IMG/VR virus record: IMGVR_UViG_3300026097_000007
Coordinates: 1-36,513 of that record
Origin: a virus
Reading direction: 5' to 3' (one strand)
Length of the DNA: 36,513 nt
Below are positions 32,762 through 36,513 of this stretch, piece after piece. A program made the translations under genes and the position numbers. How positions within the stretch are numbered: the stretch's first letter is position 1; every line of letters begins with the position of its first letter. The notes beneath the pieces were generated by a model. The model had not been told where the DNA came from and did no database searches. It worked only from the letters and a program-made list of their open reading frames with translations.

Positions 32762-32850
32762 TCTCCATACTATAGATATATGTTAGATACTGTTAGATAG
32801 TATATAGATAATATATAGATACTATAGATACTAACAGTATCTGTTAGATA
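32762..32850. repeat. TGTTAGATA/TATAGATA iteron-like array with a hairpin
   Basis: Three TGTTAGATA copies (32781-32789, 32791-32799, 32842-32850) and several ATAGATA copies fill an AT-rich intergenic stretch. CTAACAG-TAT-CTGTTAG (32831-32847) is a perfect hairpin with a three-base loop. The segment separates two early genes and lies just upstream of the 111-residue gene. A TTGACA sits farther upstream inside the preceding gene on the minus strand. The array suits a protein-binding site, internal promoter or origin. Confidence 0.6.
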
Positions 32851-33119
32851 GGGTAACTGATAGTCGATACAACTGTCAACACCCTAACACTCACTGGCTG
32901 ACCTCTAATCATCAACTGCGGCCCTTGGAGTGTGATCTCGTCTATTTCATCTTCACTGATCATGTAGCTTGCTACTGGTATAGATAACCCTTTGTTCAAA
33001 ACTTCATCGTCAATTAGTTGTTTAAGTTCTTCAACTGCAAGTTTCGGGTTGTAATCTCTAGTGACTGAATGCCTGACCCTCCCTGACCATTCGGCAACGT
33101 GTACTGTCAAAAATTCCAT
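32844..33119 (-). CDS. Unknown early protein
   Basis: A 91-residue protein (TVHVAEWSGRVRHSVTRDYN; KLAVEELKQLIDDEVLNKGL; ASYMISEDEIDEITLQGPQL), mixed alpha/beta. AGAGGA stands upstream at good distance. Its last bases form part of the TAGATA array. The 55-base gap before it holds a short inverted repeat TAACC/GGTTA (33154-33167). No family recognised. Confidence 0.6.
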   Translation of the reverse strand: MEFLTVHVAEWSGRVRHSVTRDYNPKLAVEELKQLIDDEVLNKGLSIPVASYMISEDEIDEITLQGPQLMIRGQPVSVRVLTVVSTISYPI

Positions 33120-33174
33120 AATTAAATATCCTCTATAAGCGTCTATAATAGCGTAACCGGTAGGTTATCCCTAG

Positions 33175-33483
33175 TTAAGTAACATTCGGCCCGTCTGGCG
33201 GCTCTGTGGGCGTCTCAGGGCTGATTCCCAGCCCTTTTCTTGCTGCCATTGCATCCATTGTGGCGTTCATCATGGTGATTTTGTCATCCTCACTAGCTGG
33301 CTCGATGCTCAGGCACTTTACCTGCGCGATACCTGTTCTGTCATCGGATTTCGTCTTGATCGGATAGTCTACCTTGTCATACTGTCCCGATATCCACTCA
33401 ATGAAAGTTTGGGCGTCTGCTAGTGACTCAACCTCAATAAAAATTTCGCTCGGTATAGTCACCACCAGTCTATAAATAGTCAT
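33175..33483 (-). CDS. Unknown early protein
   Basis: A 102-residue protein starting MTIYRLVVTIPSEIFIEVES, a beta-alpha-beta-like start, then helices and a Pro-rich tail (SPETPTEPPDGP). The ATG at 33483 is preferred over 33504, since GGGAG precedes it. It overlaps the small membrane protein gene by 14 bases. No family recognised. Confidence 0.6.
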   Translation of the reverse strand: MTIYRLVVTIPSEIFIEVESLADAQTFIEWISGQYDKVDYPIKTKSDDRTGIAQVKCLSIEPASEDDKITMMNATMDAMAARKGLGISPETPTEPPDGPNVT

Positions 33484-33628
33484 TGTCTCGCTCCCTTTCA
33501 GCAATAGACTTGTTACCCCATAGCATCAATAAAGCGCCAGCGATGGCCAGCGTGACTAGCCATGCTGTACTTGTACCCTCACCGCCGGCCGCAACAAAAC
33601 AGCACAGCCCTAGTATCACTCTAATCAT
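33470..33628 (-). CDS. 52-residue membrane protein
   Basis: MIRVILGLCCFVAAGGEGTS begins it; a second hydrophobic segment runs at about 21-38 (TAWLVTLAIAGALLMLWG), then a charged end (KSIAERERDND). Two short transmembrane helices are likely. The start overlaps the upstream stop as ATGA and its end runs 14 bases into the next gene. Small early membrane proteins may alter the host envelope; no direct evidence. Confidence 0.6.
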   Translation of the reverse strand: MIRVILGLCCFVAAGGEGTSTAWLVTLAIAGALLMLWGNKSIAERERDNDYL

Positions 33629-33897
33629 ACCATCTCGCCTATTGTTTGGTTAAAGACCACCCTAACGCTGTCAATTTCAGCCTTTGGCACATCTCCCAGC
33701 GTATCGAGTACCCGCGCCCAGTGTTCTTGCGTAGCGTGGATACCTGATACGGCTACGCTGTGCAGCACAGCCTCCCGTATAGTCTCGCTCTCTGTTACCG
33801 GCAAGGCGGCAAGTGTACCACCGCTTGGGCTATAGTCACCCAACAGCCACTCCAAGCGTTCGTCGGTTGTCATATTGTCCGGGTTGTCGTCTCTCAT
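33625..33897 (-). CDS. Unknown early protein
   Basis: A 90-residue acidic protein (DNMTTDERLEWLLGDYSPSG; TESETIREAVLHSVAVSGIH). It overlaps the next gene by ATGA and its ATG lies one base past the stop of the tiny membrane protein upstream. No motif recognised. GC content is higher than in the middle genes, as in the whole 33.5-35.7 kb part. Confidence 0.6.
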   Translation of the reverse strand: MRDDNPDNMTTDERLEWLLGDYSPSGGTLAALPVTESETIREAVLHSVAVSGIHATQEHWARVLDTLGDVPKAEIDSVRVVFNQTIGEMV

Positions 33898-33898
33898 T

Positions 33899-33997
33899 TC
33901 ATGCTACCCCGAAAAGATACATTAAAAGAATGGCGGGAACCCATAGCAGGAAAAACCCCGCGCCAATAATTACAGTTTTCAATAGTAGGTCAAACAT
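33899..33997 (-). CDS. 32-residue transmembrane peptide
   Basis: MFDLLLKTVIIGAGFFLLWV then PAILLMYLFGVA: almost the whole chain is one hydrophobic helix. It overlaps the upstream stop by eight bases and its own stop is one base before the next ATG, so it fits the chain of coupled genes. A membrane mini-protein is likely; because of the short length the evidence is compositional only. Confidence 0.5.
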   Translation of the reverse strand: MFDLLLKTVIIGAGFFLLWVPAILLMYLFGVA

Positions 33998-34205
33998 TGG
34001 CTTTACCCTCTACAAGAAAATACCCCGAAGCTTTGGGCGCGTGCTCCGACACTACCCATTGGCGCTCGAGTTTACCTAACAATGATTCAACGCCGCGCAG
34101 GGTATAGCGAGCCGCCAATTCCTCGCAATAAGTCCAGATCCCGCCCTCGACAAGATATTGTCTGCGCTCGCTACCTTTCCTGATTTTCCAGATTACGTAT
34201 TCCAT
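33990..34205 (-). CDS. Small unknown protein
   Basis: A 71-residue protein beginning MEYVIWKIRKGSERRQYLVE with a later LAARYTLRGVESLLGKLERQ helix, which may form a winged-helix-like domain. The ATG at 34205 is chosen since AAGGTGG lies just before it, while the longer frame needs a TTG inside the Gp88-family gene. There is one base between that gene's stop and this ATG. Function unknown. Confidence 0.6.
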   Translation of the reverse strand: MEYVIWKIRKGSERRQYLVEGGIWTYCEELAARYTLRGVESLLGKLERQWVVSEHAPKASGYFLVEGKANV

Positions 34206-34206
34206 A

Positions 34207-34926
34207 TCATGCCACCTTCCGGACAAATCCGCTGTTGTCGTGCTTCGCTTCGCCTTTCGCTTTGAGTCCTACCACCACACCGGCAGGATCAAGAAAACGT
34301 AGGTCGGTCTCGTCTCCATTTACTACCTTACGACCATACCATTCTGCGGGGATCTGGTCAAATACCACTGCGACGTTACCGCCAGCCATGGAGACCATAC
34401 GGCACGCGCTGTCGTTATTTTCTGCAGCACTAAACGTCAAATGATAATTGGCGGGCATGTTACCTTCTGCCCACTTAATCGCACGCTGCGCGATTTTGGT
34501 ATAATCGTAAAACTGGATTTCCGGGAAAGCCTCCATAGGGTTTCTGTATTCTACCCCATCACGCTCACATCGGAATTTCTCCCATGGTAGATCTGACGTA
34601 CCATTAAGGCGAACAACTGGCACCATACCCTCGCGCTTGGCTTTACGGATCAGTGCTTCAATGGACCATACAAGCGATACCATGAAACCCTTGCGATCAT
34701 CGAACAGCCAGCGGGTTTTATTAATCCGCGCTTGCTGGATCTTGTCGAACCTACCCCGGCCTGCAGTATTAAGGCACGCTGCCAAACATCCGGCGCTAGC
34801 CTTTGGGCAGACTTGAACCCCGGCGATATCACCCGGCGCTAAATGTAAAATGCCAGTCATGTAGCCTTTTGCTTCGCCTTTGGCGGTTTTGGTGTTGCCA
34901 ATGCTGAGTATGTTGCGGTTTGCCAT
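34207..34926 (-). CDS. Gp88-family phage protein (DUF7227-like), function unknown
   Basis: A 239-residue protein of the family annotated gene product 88. Recognisable blocks are NTKTAKGEAKGYMTGILHLA (11-30), VCPKASAGCLAACLNTAGRG (39-58) with C40, C47 and C51, VVRLNGTSDLPWE (about 103-115), IQFYDYTK, YHLTFSAAENND, VAVVFDQIP, DLRFLDPAGVVVGLKAKG and GFVRKVA at the end. Three conserved cysteines (CX6CX3C) suggest a metal or Fe-S cluster. Its RBS AGAGG lies next to a small AAACC/GGTTT inverted repeat. No biochemical role is known to me. Confidence 0.8.
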   Translation of the reverse strand: MANRNILSIGNTKTAKGEAKGYMTGILHLAPGDIAGVQVCPKASAGCLAACLNTAGRGRFDKIQQARINKTRWLFDDRKGFMVSLVWSIEALIRKAKREGMVPVVRLNGTSDLPWEKFRCERDGVEYRNPMEAFPEIQFYDYTKIAQRAIKWAEGNMPANYHLTFSAAENNDSACRMVSMAGGNVAVVFDQIPAEWYGRKVVNGDETDLRFLDPAGVVVGLKAKGEAKHDNSGFVRKVA

Positions 34927-34960
34927 TTCTAAACCTCTTGTCGGTTTGGTTTCGTTTACT

Positions 34961-34989
34961 GTTGGGGACTAGATATACCAGACCCCAAC
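34961..34989. promoter_or_regulatory. Inverted repeat upstream of the Gp88-family gene
   Basis: GTTGGGG (34961-34967) and CCCCAAC (34983-34989) are perfect 7-bp arms around 15 bases. The minus-strand hairpin lies 34 bases before the Gp88-family ATG and has no U-run. It could be an operator, a translational control hairpin or a processing site. Nearer the start, AAACC/GGTTT arms flank the Shine-Dalgarno. Confidence 0.5.
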
Positions 34990-35008
34990 GATAAAAGCAA
35001 ACCCTAGA

Positions 35009-35239
35009 TTATGCCGTCTTGCGTGTTGCAATCTCAAAAGCTGCTTTTGCTGCATCCTCTCTAAATGTTTTGTTTAACATTTTAGCGGATGTTAGATCAT
35101 ATCCTGCCAGCTTGGCGGCACATTCGCATGCTGCAAGGTCTAGATCAACTTTTGTAATGTTTAACGCTGAGTTATCTCGCATAGCGTCTAGCATGATTCC
35201 AGCTTGGGCGACTTGGTTTTTAAAGTCTGCATAGGTCAT
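35009..35239 (-). CDS. Small unknown early protein
   Basis: A 76-residue Ala-rich helical protein (MTYADFKNQVAQAGIMLDAM; LAACECAAKLAGYDLTSAKM). The ATG at 35239 is chosen because GGAGAC stands eight bases upstream, in the same leader as the next gene upstream. No motif recognised. Confidence 0.65.
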   Translation of the reverse strand: MTYADFKNQVAQAGIMLDAMRDNSALNITKVDLDLAACECAAKLAGYDLTSAKMLNKTFREDAAKAAFEIATRKTA

Positions 35240-35247
35240 CGTATTGT

Positions 35248-35279
35248 CTCCAGTTGATAGGCGAGCGTTAGACGCTCGC
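35248..35279 (-). repeat. Leader repeat copy 1 with perfect hairpin
   Basis: On the plus strand, CTCCAGTTGATAGGCGAGCG (35248-35267) differs by one base from copy 2 at 35487. GCGAGCGT and ACGCTCGC (35261-35268, 35272-35279) form an 8-bp stem with three-base loop TAG directly before the ribosome binding site of the 76-residue gene. The hairpin runs over the stop codon of the gene upstream. Confidence 0.7.
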
Positions 35280-35477
35280 ATTTTTAAATTCAACGACAGC
35301 GTCGCATATCGCAGCCGCTAAAGTATCAATTGTCTTTTGAATCTCAGCGTTGTGCTCATTGTTCTCGCGATCAGTGAACCCGTCAGGTTTAGGCATATTG
35401 ATTAATTCCTTATATAGCTCGATGCGCTCAAGGGCAACTTCAATCTCATGCTTTGTTGGGTGGATATATTCTTTCAT
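35268..35477 (-). CDS. Small unknown early protein
   Basis: A 69-residue helical, acidic protein (HPTKHEIEVALERIELYKEL; NAEIQKTIDTLAAAICDAVV). The ATG at 35477 is preferred to the one at 35483 as its GGAG spacing is more normal. It begins behind leader repeat copy 2. No motif recognised. Confidence 0.65.
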   Translation of the reverse strand: MKEYIHPTKHEIEVALERIELYKELINMPKPDGFTDRENNEHNAEIQKTIDTLAAAICDAVVEFKNASV

Positions 35478-35486
35478 TGTCATTCG

Positions 35487-35520
35487 CTCCAGTTAATAGG
35501 CGAGCGCGTCATGCGCTAGC
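35487..35520 (-). repeat. Leader repeat copy 2 with imperfect hairpin
   Basis: CTCCAGTTAATAGGCGAGCG (35487-35506) has 19 of 20 bases in common with copy 1. GCGAGCGC (35500-35507) and GCGCTAGC (35513-35520) make a stem with one mismatch, so the stem sequence has changed while pairing is mostly kept. It sits between the stop of the 55-residue gene and the start of the 69-residue gene. Confidence 0.65.
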
Positions 35521-35521
35521 A

Positions 35522-35689
35522 TTAAGCTTCCGAGCCTTGTAGGCCAGTACGATATGAGAACCAAAAGCAGCGGCCGTTAGGTAGTAATTCAAACCGGCAC
35601 GCTGGCATCATCGCTTGCGCTTCGTCGATAGTCACCAGCCCACGGGCAATCTGGCTGGCGGTATACTTGATAGTTTGTGTGTTGCTCAT
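35522..35689 (-). CDS. 55-residue first early protein
   Basis: A small ORF starting MSNTQTIKYTASQIARGLVT, then IDEAQAMMPA and a CRFELLPNGRCFWFSYRTGL stretch. AGGAG lies eight bases before the ATG. It is the first gene after the leftward promoter, so it should be among the earliest products. No family recognised. Confidence 0.65.
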   Translation of the reverse strand: MSNTQTIKYTASQIARGLVTIDEAQAMMPACRFELLPNGRCFWFSYRTGLQGSEA

Positions 35690-35726
35690 GGTGTCGGCTC
35701 CTGTGCCTTCCGTTTAAGTTGTGTAC

Positions 35727-35755
35727 AGATTGCCACAGGTAGATCAGTACGTCAA
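35727..35755 (-). promoter_or_regulatory. Putative leftward early promoter
   Basis: On the minus strand, TTGACG (35755-35750), a 17-base spacer and CAATCT (35732-35727) lie before the first early gene, with about 38 bases to its ATG. The -35 box is strong, the -10 weak, as often seen in alphaproteobacteria. The adjoining iteron-like repeats upstream could bind an activator or repressor. Confidence 0.45.
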
Positions 35756-35761
35756 CAAGTT

Positions 35762-35863
35762 TTTATCTATCGATGATGCGGGTATCAATAGGCTTTATCT
35801 ATGGCTATTAACTGCGGGTATATAGAGGAACGATAGAAGAACGTGCGGATATATAGAATAACG
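35762..35863. repeat. Iteron-like direct repeats in the divergent region
   Basis: TTTATCTAT occurs at 35762-35770 and 35794-35802, and TGCGGGTAT at 35777-35785 and 35813-35821. Thus a composite unit of about 32-36 bp is present twice. TGCGGGTATATAGAGGAACG (35813-35832) recurs as TGCGGATATATAGAATAACG (35844-35863), 17 of 20 bases alike and 31 bp apart. Spacing of about three helical turns suits a protein bound on one face of DNA. Confidence 0.65.
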
Positions 35864-36008
35864 TGCGTGTCACACACTCTCTCTCCTCTCAACTATTCTG
35901 CATAGACTGTTCACCAGGTAGCGTTACCTTTCGTAACACTTTAGCTTGCCCAGGTACTTGTTGTATTTTTACCACAACTGTTGTTGTTTTTATACCACAG
36001 CCCCCCGT

Positions 36009-36022
36009 TATGTTATAACATA
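36009..36022. promoter_or_regulatory. Perfect 14-bp palindrome, operator-like
   Basis: TATGTTATAACATA reads the same on both strands. It lies near the middle of the divergent region, away from both promoters. Dimeric helix-turn-helix proteins bind such sites; the only HTH proteins recognised here are the two HNH endonucleases, so a host factor may be the reader. AT-rich palindromes can occur by chance. Confidence 0.35.
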
Positions 36023-36289
36023 TCAAATGCAAATAAGAATCACTCGCAAAGGTACTCTGTACAGGCATGGGGTACCCCCCTCATATGGTTTGGGTCCCAT
36101 AGTGGGTATATACACACACAGCTACAAGTGAGGCAAAGTATTACAGGGCCTAAAATTAGGAGAAGAAGAATATTATGTTAAATATAAATAATTGGGGAAC
36201 TATAGCAAGCTCAGGTCGCATGTAGACGACCTTCGCAGGGTGATTGAACGGGGTAAATATTTGATTTAACTGTATAATTAAAATAATAC

Positions 36290-36318
36290 TTGACAAATGT
36301 ATTGCAGTCGTGTATAAT
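36290..36318 (+). promoter_or_regulatory. Perfect consensus sigma70 promoter for the HNH gene and late block
   Basis: TTGACA (36290-36295), 17 bases, TATAAT (36313-36318): a full match to the bacterial consensus with ideal spacing. AAGGAG (36342-36347) and the HNH ATG (36355) follow. It should fire strongly with unmodified host polymerase. Confidence 0.85.
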
Positions 36319-36354
36319 AGTGTTAGGAGTAGTTAAAAAATAAGGAGTAAAACT

Positions 36355-36513
36355 ATGCCTTTACAGTCTACTTGGGAAGCGGAGATCCCTAGCATTATTG
36401 ATATGATGGAGCAAGGAATCTGTTTAGATGCTATTGGAGCTAGTTATGGAGTATCTAAGCAAAGGATATATCAGGTACTGACAAAGTACGGTATTGATAC
36501 ACCTGCAAGAAAA
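36355..36513 (+). CDS. HTH-HNH endonuclease, 5' part
   Basis: Starts MPLQSTWEAEIPSIIDMMEQ at an ATG with AAGGAG seven bases upstream and runs off the window end; the same frame continues from base 2. It contains the N-terminal helix-turn-helix (SYGVSKQRIYQVLTKYGI). Taking this start adds 16 residues to what the left end alone would show. See the entry at 2-487 for the nuclease part. Confidence 0.8.
   Translation, partial: MPLQSTWEAEIPSIIDMMEQGICLDAIGASYGVSKQRIYQVLTKYGIDTPARK
36387..36513. repeat. Terminal exact repeat, right copy (contig closure)
   Basis: Identical to bases 1-127; see that entry. The HNH gene continues seamlessly when the copies are merged, so the contig is complete. Confidence 0.9.

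Larger units (their letters stand above)
35690..36354. other. Divergent control region without recognised genes
   Basis: 665 bases separate the leftward and rightward blocks. Contents from left to right: the leftward promoter (35727-35755), iteron-like repeats (35762-35863), a pyrimidine run near 35875-35890, a perfect 14-bp palindrome TATGTTATAACATA (36009-36022), GGGGTACCCC near 36068-36079, an AGGTCG/CGACCT hairpin (36213-36232) and the rightward promoter (36290-36318). Two tiny frames (16 codons from 36175, 25 codons from TTG at 36192) are not convincing genes. It is the best place for an origin and the lytic switch. Confidence 0.7.

Noticed and set aside
36027-36048. Fur-box-like sequence GCAAATAAGAATCACTCGC
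   Set aside because: Matches the 19-bp Fur consensus at only 12 positions, sits far from either promoter, and similar AT-rich matches arise by chance.
36355-36513. HNH gene plus adjacent RNA as an IscB/HEARO (omega RNA) system
   Set aside because: The protein has only about 172 residues with no RuvC motifs or bridge helix; IscB-type proteins are much longer.

Overview
The window is the essentially complete genome of a small tailed, podovirus-like (short-tailed, T7/P22-style virion gene set) lytic bacteriophage. The first 127 bases are repeated exactly as the last 127 bases (1-127 = 36387-36513), so the contig closes on itself. The unit genome is about 36,386 bp, and one gene (an HTH-HNH endonuclease) is cut by the arbitrary window ends. 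I see no integrase, repressor or phage RNA polymerase, so the phage is probably virulent and depends on host RNA polymerase. The replication and nucleotide gene set (T7-like primase-helicase, family A polymerase, T7-type endonuclease I, FEN-type exonuclease, class II RNR, ThyX, calcineurin-like phosphoesterase) recalls marine roseophage SIO1 and cobavirus-like phages. A marine alphaproteobacterial host is therefore a reasonable inference, but it is not shown by the sequence.

Layout. There are two convergent transcription blocks. The rightward (late) block runs from the sigma70-like promoter at 36290-36318, through the HNH gene and across the contig junction, to about 20.1 kb. It holds a structured non-coding stretch (488-865), small basic proteins, a putative small terminase, large terminase (2646-3989), portal (3991-6072), a zinc ribbon protein, scaffold, major capsid protein with a hairpin terminator behind it, head-tail adaptor, tail hub/nozzle-like protein, collar-domain fibre, four genes resembling an internal virion (ejection) protein set, a long tail fibre with nine BspA-like repeats, and two membrane proteins including a probable holin. 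The leftward (early/middle) block runs from about 35.7 kb down to 20.1 kb. It holds many tiny overlapping genes, a Gp88-family protein, primase-helicase, a DNA polymerase divided into separate exonuclease and polymerase genes, SSB, tRNA-Arg(UCU), 5'-3' exonuclease, endonuclease I, a second HNH endonuclease, phosphoesterase, deaminase, class II RNR, ThyX, a DUF3310 protein and the endolysin. The blocks meet at a hairpin followed by a U-run (leftward strand) at 20077-20107.

How the parts work together. RNR, the deaminase and ThyX supply dNTPs. Endonuclease I and the 5'-3' exonuclease can break down host DNA and process branched replication intermediates. The primase-helicase, split polymerase and SSB form a T7-style replisome. 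The tRNA-Arg(UCU) reads AGA, which is abundant in the large ejection-protein genes. The lysis genes are divided between the two blocks: holin late and rightward, endolysin leftward.

The least explained parts are the non-coding RNA-like stretch at 537-745 beside the HNH gene, which can be drawn with several group-I-intron-like helices; the 665-bp divergent control region (35690-36354), which carries iteron-like repeats, a 14-bp palindrome and two promoters pointing away from each other; and the TAGATA-rich arrays at about 740-835 and 32762-32850.
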